A stretch of 6,464 nucleotides of DNA from an uncultured Verrucomicrobiota bacterium (lineage in GTDB: Bacteria > Verrucomicrobiota > Kiritimatiellia > RFP12 > UBA1067), in contig CALYRV010000087.1 of NCBI GenBank assembly GCA_945483525.1, positions 1-6,464 of the forward strand, given 5' to 3'. The first letter of the stretch is position 1. Each line of letters starts with the position of its first letter. A program made the position numbers and the translations under genes. The notes beneath the pieces are model-generated. The model did not search any database. It was not told where the DNA came from and saw only the letters and a list, made by a program, of their open reading frames with translations. Positions 1 through 5,284 of the stretch are shown in pieces.

Positions 1-69
1 AAAGTTGCTGTCAGATTCATCAACTCACTGACCGGATCGAAACATGAGCTGGTTGTTGAAGAGAGATAA
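1..69 (+). CDS. C-terminal tail of an unrecognised protein (partial)
   Basis: Frame 1 is open from the window edge to a TAA at 67-69 and would encode 22 residues ending ELVVEER. The other two + frames hit stops earlier. The peptide has a plausible protein-like composition (KVAVRFINSLTGSKHE...), so I read it as the end of a gene entering from the left. It is too short to recognise a family. About 37 bases separate its stop from the promoter of the esterase gene. The alternative is that it is simply open by chance, since 22 codons without a stop is weak evidence. Confidence 0.4.
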   Translation, partial: KVAVRFINSLTGSKHELVVEER

Positions 70-106
70 GCTTGTTTTGAATGGCTGGGGTTGGCGGTTG
101 ATGGAA

Positions 107-117
107 TTTGATATAAT
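107..117 (+). promoter_or_regulatory. Extended -10 promoter TTTGATATAAT before the esterase gene
   Basis: TTTGATATAAT contains a perfect extended -10 (TGnTATAAT), with TATAAT at 112-117. Only 9 nt separate TATAAT from the ATG at 127, so normal initiation about 7 nt downstream would give a leader of roughly 2-3 nt. A weak -35 candidate, TTGGCG (91-96), lies 15 nt upstream. AAGGA at 118-122 looks like a ribosome binding site but would lie upstream of the predicted transcript start. The same motif recurs before ung, nadD and trmD. Confidence 0.7.
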
Positions 118-126
118 AAGGACAAT

Positions 127-1518
127 ATGAATAAGACATATCTATTCGTCGGGGTGGCGATGGCCGCCGTCAGTGTTTACGCGAACGTGTGGGATCCGGT
201 CCTGTTGAAGGGGCGGACCGACAAGACGAATCCCGTCGATTACAAATGCGGGGAGCCGATCGTGTTCACGATCAGTTCCGAGAACATCGCCGCGGATGCG
301 ATTCCAGAAGGGACGCAGATCAAGTGGATGCGCAAGGGCGACGACGGCAAGTACGAAGAAGGATTCGCGCCGTTCAAGGCGGGCGCGACGCTGTGCGTGA
401 CCACGAAGATGGATATCGCGGGATTCATCCGTCTCGAGGCCACGGTGAAGGACGCGCAGGGCAAGACCGTGCTTCGAGACAAGAACGCTCCCGGTTCGCC
501 TGCATGGGCCCCCACCAAGGAGGTGTTCTTCGACGGCGGCGCGGGAATCGACGTCGCGAACATCGTACAGGAGGTCGCGGAGCCGGCGGACTTCGATAAG
601 TACTGGTCCAGGCAGAAGGCTGAGCTCGCGAAGGTTCCCGTGAAGGCGGACCGCAAGTTCGTGAAGACCGTCAACAAGTGCTGCATCTACAAGGTATCAG
701 TCGATTGCGCCGGACCTCGTCCGGTGACCGGCTACCTCTTTATTCCCGAAGGCGCGGCGGCGAAGAGCTGCAAGGCGCGGCTCGGACTCCAGGGGTACGG
801 CTTCTACAAGCAGGGCTGTCCCGAATGGGCCAGCTGGGGCTGCGTCGGCAACAAGGAAATCTTCTTCGAAATCAACGCGCATGGTTACGAACTCGATCGG
901 GAGCCGGAATACTACAAGGAATTCGAAAAGGGCATCAGGACCGAGAAGTACACCTACGCCTTCTCGCCGGAAGAGAACGCCAACCCCGACACCGCGTATT
1001 TCCACGGCATGGTCTTCCGCGTTCTCCGTGCGCTCCAGTATCTGAAGACCCTCCCCGAGTGGAATGGCAAGGACCTCATCGCCGAAGGCGGCAGCCAGGG
1101 CGGACTCCAGACCAGCTGGGCGGCGGGACTTGATCCCGATGTCACGCTTGCACGTCCCTCGATTACCTGGGGCTGCGACTTCGCGATGACGAGCGGCGCT
1201 CGCAAACGCTTGAAAGGCAACTGGTACATTCCCTATGCGAAGGGACTCGACTATTACGATTCAATCAATCACATCAAGCGCGCGAAGTGTCCCGTGGAGA
1301 TCACCCGCGCCGGACTCGGAGACTACACCTGTCCGCCGTCTGGACTCGCCGCGTACTTCAACGCGATCAAGTCGCCGAAGTCCATCCGCTGGGTGCAGGG
1401 TTCTCGTCACGGCTTCGTGCCGACCGAACCGAACCAGATCTTCACGGTCAAGTGCGGACACGAACAGTCCGGCGAAGAGTCCAAATCGCAGTCCGCCTCC
1501 TCGGACGTCAAGAACTGA
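127..1518 (+). CDS. Secreted acetylxylan-esterase-like hydrolase (AXE1 / CE7-type alpha/beta hydrolase)
   Basis: Encodes 463 residues. A signal peptide is visible at residues 1-19 (basic MNK, hydrophobic core, VYA before the likely cut), so the enzyme is probably exported. Residues about 25-150 form an N-terminal beta-rich region of the kind that precedes some AXE1-type esterases. The alpha/beta-hydrolase domain follows: GLQGYGF near 220, nucleophile elbow GGSQGG at 321-326 (Ser323), Asp399 in GLGDYTCPPS and His428 in SRHGF. This order and the CPPS signature match the acetylxylan esterase/cephalosporin-C deacetylase family, which removes acetyl groups from xylan or small sugars. The usual RGQ motif is not obvious; NAHGYELDREPEYY occupies that area. 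It is longer than the roughly 320-residue bacterial CE7 enzymes because of the N-terminal region. The tail after 440 is Ser- and charge-rich. It is the first gene of a run with purN and rsmE. Exact substrate is unknown. Confidence 0.85.
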   Translation: MNKTYLFVGVAMAAVSVYANVWDPVLLKGRTDKTNPVDYKCGEPIVFTISSENIAADAIPEGTQIKWMRKGDDGKYEEGFAPFKAGATLCVTTKMDIAGFIRLEATVKDAQGKTVLRDKNAPGSPAWAPTKEVFFDGGAGIDVANIVQEVAEPADFDKYWSRQKAELAKVPVKADRKFVKTVNKCCIYKVSVDCAGPRPVTGYLFIPEGAAAKSCKARLGLQGYGFYKQGCPEWASWGCVGNKEIFFEINAHGYELDREPEYYKEFEKGIRTEKYTYAFSPEENANPDTAYFHGMVFRVLRALQYLKTLPEWNGKDLIAEGGSQGGLQTSWAAGLDPDVTLARPSITWGCDFAMTSGARKRLKGNWYIPYAKGLDYYDSINHIKRAKCPVEITRAGLGDYTCPPSGLAAYFNAIKSPKSIRWVQGSRHGFVPTEPNQIFTVKCGHEQSGEESKSQSASSDVKN

Positions 1519-1522
1519 GGAG
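1517..1522 (+). promoter_or_regulatory. Shine-Dalgarno sequence of purN
   Basis: GAGGAG overlaps the esterase stop codon (TGA 1516-1518) and sits 7 nt before the purN ATG at 1530. It fixes the purN start well downstream of the longer in-frame reading and suggests cotranscription with the esterase gene. It is the only clear ribosome binding site in the window. Confidence 0.8.
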
Positions 1523-1529
1523 AACCATA

Positions 1530-2144
1530 ATGGCCAAACTTCATCTCGGAGTCCTCGGGTCTGGCGCTGGATCCAATATGCAGTCCATCGTGGACGCGAT
1601 CGCCGCCGGCATGCTTGATGCGGAGATCAAGCTCGTGCTCGCCGACTTTCCCGACGCGAAGATCCTCGATCGTGCGCGTAAGCACAACATTCCCTGTGAG
1701 TATCTCGACTGCGCGCCGTGGAAGACCAAGCTGGAAGGACCCGCGGAAGACCGTTGCATCGAGATGCTCAAGTCCGCCGGTGTCGATACCGTCGTGCTCG
1801 CGGGCTTCATGCGCATCGTCAAGCCCAAGCTGCTCGCGGCGTTTCCGAACCGTGTTCTCAACATCCATCCCGCGCTGCTGCCGGCGTTTCCTGGTGTCCA
1901 CAGCTGGACGCAGGCGCTCGATTACGGCTGCAAGGTCGCGGGGGTGACGGTTCATTTCGTCGATGCGGGGACGGACTCCGGACCCATTCTTGTCCAGAAG
2001 TGCGTGCCAGTTCTTGAGGACGATACGCCGGAGACGCTGCACGCCCGCATCCAGGTGCAGGAGCACCTCGCCTTCCCTGAAGCGCTGAACATCATTGCAT
2101 CGGGTAACTATCGAATTGAAGGACGCAGGGTCCGCATTGGCTAA
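1530..2144 (+). CDS. purN: Phosphoribosylglycinamide formyltransferase (GAR transformylase)
   Basis: 204 residues, close to the 212 of E. coli PurN. The enzyme transfers a formyl group from 10-formyltetrahydrofolate to glycinamide ribonucleotide, the third step of de novo purine synthesis in the cytoplasm. Visible motifs: the phosphate-binding glycine loop GSGAGSN (residues 10-16); AGFMRIV (91-97); NIHPALLPAFPG (111-122) with catalytic Asn111 and His113; and VHFVDAGTDSGPI (141-153) with Asp149 matching the third catalytic residue. The start at 1530 is set by the GAGGAG ribosome binding site and by MAKLHLGVLGSGAGSN beginning just as family members do; the frame is open further upstream, but that part overlaps the esterase gene and is not family-like. 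It lies 11 nt after the esterase gene and 2 nt before rsmE. There are no low-complexity inserts here, unlike most of its neighbours. Confidence 0.95.
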   Translation: MAKLHLGVLGSGAGSNMQSIVDAIAAGMLDAEIKLVLADFPDAKILDRARKHNIPCEYLDCAPWKTKLEGPAEDRCIEMLKSAGVDTVVLAGFMRIVKPKLLAAFPNRVLNIHPALLPAFPGVHSWTQALDYGCKVAGVTVHFVDAGTDSGPILVQKCVPVLEDDTPETLHARIQVQEHLAFPEALNIIASGNYRIEGRRVRIG

Positions 2145-2146
2145 TC

Positions 2147-2917
2147 ATGCATCGCTTGCTGGTCCATAGCGAGGCGCTCAAGCTGGATTCGCCGCAGCTT
2201 CCCAAGGAGGCGGCGAATCATCTTAAGGTGCTGCGTCCGAAAGACGGCGAAGAGATCGAGCTTTTCGACGGGAAGGGCGCGTGGCGGGTGTACAGAGTGG
2301 TAGTGGAAAGTGGTAGTGGTAGAGCGGATTTCAGACTCGTTCCATCAGAACTTCTCAACTCTCCAACTGCTCAACTTCCCAACAGCGTACAGCGGCCGAA
2401 GCCGCTGACGCTCTTCGCCTGCGTGACCAAGGGATCGCGCTGGGACTGGACGATCGAGAAGGCGACGGAACTCGGGGTGACGAGGATCGTGCCGGTGATT
2501 TCGGAGCGCACCATAGTGCGTATCCCGAAGGAAGATCGCGCGGCGAAACGCGAGCGTTGGATGCGGATCGCCGAAGACGCCGCCCGGCAGTCCGACGCGA
2601 AATGGCTGCCGGAGATTCTCGAACCCGTCGATTTCGCCGATTCGCTCGCGCTCGTAAAGGAAACGCGTTGCCTTGTCGGCGCGCTCACGAATCCTCCCCC
2701 GCGGCTGATCCTGGATGAGTTATGCCATTCTCCAACTCCAACTACTAACTCCAACTACGCCATCTTCGTAGGACCCGAAGGCGACTTCACTCCGGAAGAA
2801 CTCAAGGCGCTGATTGAGATCGCGACGCCGGTGAGCTTCGGTCCGACGATCCTCCGCGCCGAAACCGCCGCGATCTTCGGCGTGTCCGTTCTCGCCGCGT
2901 TCATCGCCGGAAAGTGA
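2147..2917 (+). CDS. rsmE: 16S rRNA (uracil1498-N3)-methyltransferase
   Basis: 256 residues (E. coli RsmE has 243). It methylates N3 of U1498 in helix 44 of 16S rRNA using S-adenosylmethionine. An N-terminal PUA-like region (1-80) includes AANHLKVLR (22-30) and ELFDGKG (38-44). The SPOUT domain follows: KGSRWDWTIEKATELGV (95-111), a glycine-rich knot loop FVGPEGDFTPEE (207-218) and LRAETAAIFGVSVL (236-249), the SAM-binding trefoil knot. Key residues are intact, so it should be functional. The start is 2 nt after the purN stop with no convincing ribosome binding site, which points to translational coupling. Three low-complexity tracts are inserted in frame (residues 50-60, 69-79, 194-204), all in places where the family varies in length. 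Confidence 0.95.
   Translation: MHRLLVHSEALKLDSPQLPKEAANHLKVLRPKDGEEIELFDGKGAWRVYRVVVESGSGRADFRLVPSELLNSPTAQLPNSVQRPKPLTLFACVTKGSRWDWTIEKATELGVTRIVPVISERTIVRIPKEDRAAKRERWMRIAEDAARQSDAKWLPEILEPVDFADSLALVKETRCLVGALTNPPPRLILDELCHSPTPTTNSNYAIFVGPEGDFTPEELKALIEIATPVSFGPTILRAETAAIFGVSVLAAFIAGK
2294..2324 (+). repeat. In-frame GTGGTA/GTGGAAA simple-repeat tract inside rsmE
   Basis: Degenerate repetition of GTGGTA and GTGGAAA units, with a purine/G-rich coding strand, encoding residues 50-60 (R-VVV-ESGSGRA). It replaces a surface loop of the PUA-like domain with little net length change. One of nine related tracts in the window. Confidence 0.6.
2351..2383 (+). repeat. In-frame CTCAACT/CTCCAACT tract inside rsmE
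   Basis: Thirty-three bases of degenerate CTCAACT, CTCCAACT and CTCAACTTC units encoding residues 69-79 (LLNSPTAQLPN). It sits in the linker between the PUA-like and SPOUT domains. It contains one exact CTCCAACT octamer (2361-2368), shared with tracts in nadD and the TatD-family gene. Confidence 0.7.
2728..2758 (+). repeat. In-frame CTCCAACT tract inside rsmE
   Basis: Three exact CTCCAACT octamers (2730-2737, 2736-2743, 2749-2756), with an ACTA interruption. The tract encodes HSPTPTTNSNY (residues 194-204), directly before the SAM-binding strand IFVGPEG. Confidence 0.75.
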
Positions 2918-2919
2918 AC

Positions 2920-3188
2920 ATGATGATTGATCGCCGTCAGTTCGTGATCGGAAGCGCCGCGTTCGCAGCTTCGGCTGGGACATGACTTCCGCGAAGTCGA
3001 CTTTTTCGGACTGGGTGGAGACGGATTTTTCCGCTCGCGCGATCTGTCATACCGGCTGGACCGGTTCGGCGATTGCGGTAGATCCCGAATGTGGCTACGC
3101 CGGTGTGGTGCTCGGCAATCGGCTTGTGGGCAAGGATCAGACCATGGGCCCGCGGCTTACGTTGCTGAACCGCATGCGTTCTGAATGA
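2920..3188 (+). pseudogene. Remnant of an exported serine hydrolase (beta-lactamase/class C family), internally deleted
   Basis: Two halves of one gene type are joined out of frame. From ATG 2920 a 21-codon reading (stop 2983-2985) starts MMIDRRQFVIGSAAFAAS, a good twin-arginine (Tat) signal peptide with RRxF. From about 2970 the +2 frame reads FGWDMTSAKS, then CHTGWTGSAIAVDPE and GVVLGNR, ending with the TGA at 3186-3188. The latter matches the C-terminal end of the PF00144 serine hydrolase family (typically LGWD...GHTGFTGTSLWIDP...VVLLTNR). The catalytic SxxK and YxN regions, some 250-300 residues, are missing. I infer a deletion with frameshift near 2965-2972. It lies 2 nt after rsmE and 3 nt from the ung stop. 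An isolated 68-codon gene starting at ATG 2982 is the alternative, but it would lack a catalytic core. Confidence 0.75.
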
Positions 3189-3191
3189 CGG

Positions 3192-3887
3192 TTACCAGCT
3201 GATCGGCGCGAGGCCGTGGGCGGCGAGGTAGTCGTTTGTCTTGCGGAAGTGTCCGTTACCGAAGAATCCGTTGCGGGCGGAAAGCGGTGAAGGGTGGGCC
3301 GACTCCAGGACGAGATGCTTGGTCCGATCGATTACCGCGCCTTTCTTCTGCGCGTAGGCGCCCCAGAGGATGAAGACGAGGTGCTCGCGTCTCTTGGAAA
3401 GCCTTCGGATGACGGCATCGGTGAATTCCTCCCATCCGCGTTTCTGATGCGATCCCGCCTTGCCTTGCTCGACGGTCAGTGTCGCGTTGATGAGCAATAC
3501 GCCCTGATCGGTCCAGGAGAGGAGATTGGGGGAATGGGGAACGGGGAATGGGGAATGGGGAACGGGGAAGAGGGATGGCTGGGGGAATTCCGCTGAGAGT
3601 TCCTTGGCGATGTTGCGGAGCGAGGGCGGGGTCTTGACCGTCGGAGGGACATAGAAGGCGAGCCCTTGGGCCTGACCGGGTTCGTGGTAGGGGTCTTGTC
3701 CGATGATTACGACCTTGACTTTCGTGAAAGGGGTGCGGGCGAAGGCGTTGAAGATCTTTTCGCGCGGAGGGAATACGGTGGCTGTCGCGTAGGCGTTGTC
3801 GACGAACTCCTTGAGTTTGAGGAAATATTCCTTGCTGAATTCATCAGCGAGTTCATCCTCCCATGATTGTTCCAACAATCTTTCCAT
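3192..3887 (-). CDS. ung: Uracil-DNA glycosylase, family 1
   Basis: 231 residues when started at ATG 3885-3887 (MERLLEQSWEDEL). It excises uracil from DNA as the first step of base-excision repair. Motifs: water-activating GQDPYH (63-68, Asp65), AFYVPP (77-82), PPSLRNIAKEL (87-97), GVLLINATLTVEQGKAGSH (129-147) and HPSPLSA (198-204, His198) for the minor-groove loop, followed by GFFGNGHF. All key residues are present. The frame is open 15 codons further upstream, but that extension covers the promoter and is not family-like. Its own promoter lies 9 nt before the chosen start. Residues 106-120 (LFPVPHSPFPVPHSP) are encoded by a heptamer array that takes the place of the loop usually found before the GVLLLN motif. 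The stop faces the pseudogene end with 3 bp between them; no terminator hairpin is visible. Confidence 0.95.
   Translation of the reverse strand: MERLLEQSWEDELADEFSKEYFLKLKEFVDNAYATATVFPPREKIFNAFARTPFTKVKVVIIGQDPYHEPGQAQGLAFYVPPTVKTPPSLRNIAKELSAEFPQPSLFPVPHSPFPVPHSPNLLSWTDQGVLLINATLTVEQGKAGSHQKRGWEEFTDAVIRRLSKRREHLVFILWGAYAQKKGAVIDRTKHLVLESAHPSPLSARNGFFGNGHFRKTNDYLAAHGLAPISW
3529..3570 (+). repeat. Six tandem heptamers GGGGAAY/G inside ung
   Basis: Six head-to-tail 7-bp units: GGGGAAT, GGGGAAC, GGGGAAT, GGGGAAT, GGGGAAC, GGGGAAG. The 42 bp equal 14 codons, so the Ung frame is kept. On the coding (-) strand three units make a 7-residue period, giving FPVPHSP twice (Ung residues 107-120). The array resembles the short tandemly repeated repetitive (STRR) heptamers known from cyanobacteria. 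Confidence 0.9.
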
Positions 3888-3896
3888 CGGCAAGGT

Positions 3897-3907
3897 ATTA
3901 TAACAAA
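3897..3907 (-). promoter_or_regulatory. Extended -10 promoter TTTGTTATAAT before ung
   Basis: Read on the - strand, TTTGTTATAAT has a perfect TATAAT (3902 to 3897) preceded by TGn. Nine nt separate it from the ung ATG (3887), the same spacing as before the esterase gene. It supports the short ung start and a leader of only a few nt. It abuts the nadD promoter with a 1-bp gap, leaving no room for an independent -35 element. Confidence 0.65.
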
Positions 3908-3908
3908 T

Positions 3909-3919
3909 TTTGATATAAT
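3909..3919 (+). promoter_or_regulatory. Extended -10 promoter TTTGATATAAT before nadD
   Basis: TATAAT at 3914-3919 is preceded by TTTGA. Six nt separate it from the nadD ATG (3926), so a start 7 nt downstream falls on the A of ATG: a predicted leaderless mRNA. No Shine-Dalgarno sequence is present. It is identical over 11 bp to the esterase and trmD promoters. Confidence 0.7.
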
Positions 3920-3925
3920 GTTCGT

Positions 3926-4630
3926 ATGGCAAAAATTGGAATATACGGCGGGAGTTTTGATCCCGTGCATTACGGACACCTTAACGTCGCGAAGTCTGCG
4001 ATCGATCGGCTCGCACTCGACAAGCTCATTGTGATTCCTGCGAACGTGTCTCCGTTCAAGACTGATCGTCATCCTGAACTATCATCTGATGCGTCACTCC
4101 CGCTTTCCACTGCCGCTTCGTCAATCTACGAATGGGCTGAACGGCTCGAACAGGTGCGCGCCATCTTTGCTGGGATCGACAAGTGTGTTGTTGACGATCG
4201 CGAACTGAAGCGCGGCGGCGTATCCTATGCGATTGATACAGTTCGCGAAATTCGCGACGAATATGCAGACTCCGACTCCAACTCGTCTCTCCAACTCTTT
4301 TTCATCATCGGCGAGGATTCCGTCGAGGGGCTTCCCCGATGGAAGGATTATGATATGCTGAAGACACTGTGCGAATTCGTGTCGTTTCCGCGCACCAGGG
4401 AGTCGTCGACGGAAATCCGCGAGCTCTTCGCGAAGGCGAAGGTGGGGTTGAATCCAGACGCTAAGATGGTGGCGGCGATCAAGGCGGGACTTTTGAGGAA
4501 GAACGGATTTTGTCCCTGCCGCTTGCCGAAGAATCCCGAGTTCTTCTGCCCTTGTGACGAGTTTAAGGCACAGATGCGCGATCCTGCCTATCACGGACTC
4601 TGCCACTGCCGACTCTACCTTAAGCCATGA
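3926..4630 (+). CDS. nadD: Nicotinate-nucleotide adenylyltransferase fused to a ferredoxin:thioredoxin-reductase-like domain
   Basis: 234 residues. Residues 1 to about 170 are NadD, which makes deamido-NAD from nicotinate mononucleotide and ATP: GGSFDPVHYGHL (8-19, with HYGH at 15-18), IPANVSPFK (37-45), GGVSYAIDT (97-105), FFIIGEDS (125-132) and SSTEIR (160-165). Two departures from the family are a roughly 20-residue insert near 50-70 and the near absence of the stretch that usually separates FVxxxRP from SSTxIR. From about 173 a second domain begins (LNPDAKMVAAIKAGLLRKNG) with six cysteines: CPC (196-198), CPC (208-210), CHC (226-228). This CPC/CPC/CHC order matches ferredoxin:thioredoxin reductase catalytic chains, where four Cys bind a [4Fe-4S] cluster and two form a redox disulfide. 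Spacing here is X9 and X15, against X16 and X8 in the plastid/cyanobacterial enzyme. The usual NadD C-terminal helix (LVP..V..YI) appears to be replaced. The gene overlaps the next one by ATGA. NadD identity is sure; the domain call is good; the function of the fusion is unknown. Confidence 0.85.
   Translation: MAKIGIYGGSFDPVHYGHLNVAKSAIDRLALDKLIVIPANVSPFKTDRHPELSSDASLPLSTAASSIYEWAERLEQVRAIFAGIDKCVVDDRELKRGGVSYAIDTVREIRDEYADSDSNSSLQLFFIIGEDSVEGLPRWKDYDMLKTLCEFVSFPRTRESSTEIRELFAKAKVGLNPDAKMVAAIKAGLLRKNGFCPCRLPKNPEFFCPCDEFKAQMRDPAYHGLCHCRLYLKP
4268..4297 (+). repeat. In-frame CTCCAACT tract inside nadD
   Basis: GACTCC, GACTCC, then two exact CTCCAACT octamers (4276-4283, 4289-4296), encoding DSDSNSSLQL (residues 115-124). 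It sits directly before the FFIIGEDS strand, where typical NadD proteins have a short EYPDAEL-like turn. Confidence 0.7.
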
Positions 4631-5271
4631 CCGATGTCCATTGTCATGTCCGCGGCGGGAATGCTGCGGTTCGCGAGCTCGTCATCGGCGAGCATTTCCT
4701 CGGGGTACATCCGTGGGATGCTGAGAGAAGAGAAGAAGTAAGAGTGATGAGTGAAGAGTTGAGGAGGCGGCTGCTGGCGGATCCGAAGCTCGGGGTTGGG
4801 GAGGTCGGTCTCGACCGGCTCAAGGACAAGAACATTTCGCCGAGGATGCGCGAGGTTTTCGAATCTCAGCTTCGCCTCGGAAGCGAACTTGGCCGTCCGA
4901 TTGTTCTCCATGGCGCCAAGTGTTGGGGACAGGTCGTAAACACTATTCTTCAACTCCAACTTCATACTTCAACTCTTCTCTTTCACGGTTTTTCGCGGAG
5001 TGACGGACTGATCCCTGAGATCGCGAAGCTCGGTGGGTTCATCTCGGTAGGTCCGTCGGTACTGAACGATCATGCGGTGAATTATCGCGAGCTGGTGAAG
5101 AAGATTCCAGATGAATGTTTGGTGCTTGAAACCGATCGCACGGAAGCGAATGCCGCGGACTGTCCTGCGGTCTCTGCGATCTGCGCCAAAGTCGCCGAAC
5201 TCCGCGGCAGAAGTGCCGAGGAGATCGAATCGCTTACAGATGCGAACGCATTGCGCTTTTACGCATTTTGA
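4627..5271 (+). CDS. TatD-family metal-dependent hydrolase
   Basis: 214 residues, shorter than the roughly 260 of E. coli TatD. The family folds as a TIM barrel with a dinuclear metal site; members act as DNases, but this protein's substrate is not known. Likely ligands: HCH at residues 5-7, Glu59 in GEVGLD (58-63), His95 in VLHGAK, His120 in FHGFS, and Asp170 in LETD. The set is complete. GVHPW (26-30) is also typical; the LETDRTEA stretch diverges from the common ETDSPY. The ATG overlaps the nadD stop (ATGA, 4627-4630) and no ribosome binding site is seen, so translation is probably coupled to nadD. Two low-complexity tracts encode residues 33-47 and 108-118. Its stop codon is part of the trmD promoter. 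Confidence 0.85.
   Translation: MTDVHCHVRGGNAAVRELVIGEHFLGVHPWDAERREEVRVMSEELRRRLLADPKLGVGEVGLDRLKDKNISPRMREVFESQLRLGSELGRPIVLHGAKCWGQVVNTILQLQLHTSTLLFHGFSRSDGLIPEIAKLGGFISVGPSVLNDHAVNYRELVKKIPDECLVLETDRTEANAADCPAVSAICAKVAELRGRSAEEIESLTDANALRFYAF
4723..4767 (+). repeat. In-frame purine-rich GAGAAGA/GAGTGA/GAGTTGAG tract in the TatD-family gene
   Basis: A degenerate run of GAGAGAAG, AGAAGAAGT, GAGTGAT, GAGTGAAGA and GTTGAGGAGG, nearly all purine on the coding strand. It encodes ERREEVRVMSEELRR (33-47), between GVHPW and GEVGLD. A charged helix is expected there, so part of the bias may be ordinary coding. Confidence 0.45.
4948..4980 (+). repeat. In-frame CTTCAACTC/CTCCAACT tract in the TatD-family gene
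   Basis: Thirty-three bases with CTTCAACTC at each end and one exact CTCCAACT octamer (4954-4961). It encodes LQLQLHTSTLL (108-118), immediately before the metal-binding FHGFS. Same length as the tracts at 2351-2383 and 5645-5677. Confidence 0.65.
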
Positions 5272-5277
5272 TATAAT
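5267..5277 (+). promoter_or_regulatory. Extended -10 promoter TTTGATATAAT before trmD
   Basis: TATAAT at 5272-5277 with TTTGA upstream. The TGA of the motif (5269-5271) is the stop codon of the TatD-family gene, so the promoter is built into the gene end. It is 4 nt from ATG 5282 and 7 nt from ATG 5285, again predicting a leaderless message. It lies inside a perfect 7+1+7 bp palindrome (TTGATAT-A-ATATCAA, 5268-5282). A -35 candidate TTGCGC (5251-5256) is 15 nt upstream. Confidence 0.65.
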
Positions 5278-5284
5278 ATCAATG

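Noticed and set aside
240..1229. Antisense reading frames within the esterase gene
   Set aside because: They mirror a strongly coding + strand gene with an intact catalytic triad, and show no motifs of their own.
1287..1529. N-terminal extension of the purN frame
   Set aside because: It lies inside the esterase gene, is Arg-rich out-of-frame translation, and the GAGGAG ribosome binding site marks 1530 as the start.
3181..3195. Terminator between the converging pseudogene and ung
   Set aside because: Only 3 bp separate the two stop codons, and I see no GC hairpin with a T-run nearby.
3888..3932. 15-codon extension of ung upstream of 3887
   Set aside because: It runs through the ung and nadD promoter elements; MERLLEQSWEDEL is the family-like beginning.
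5111..5281. N-terminal extension of the trmD frame
   Set aside because: It overlaps the well-supported TatD-family gene in another frame, has shadow-like Arg/Ser-rich composition, and TrmD proteins begin with the IDII strand encoded just after 5285.
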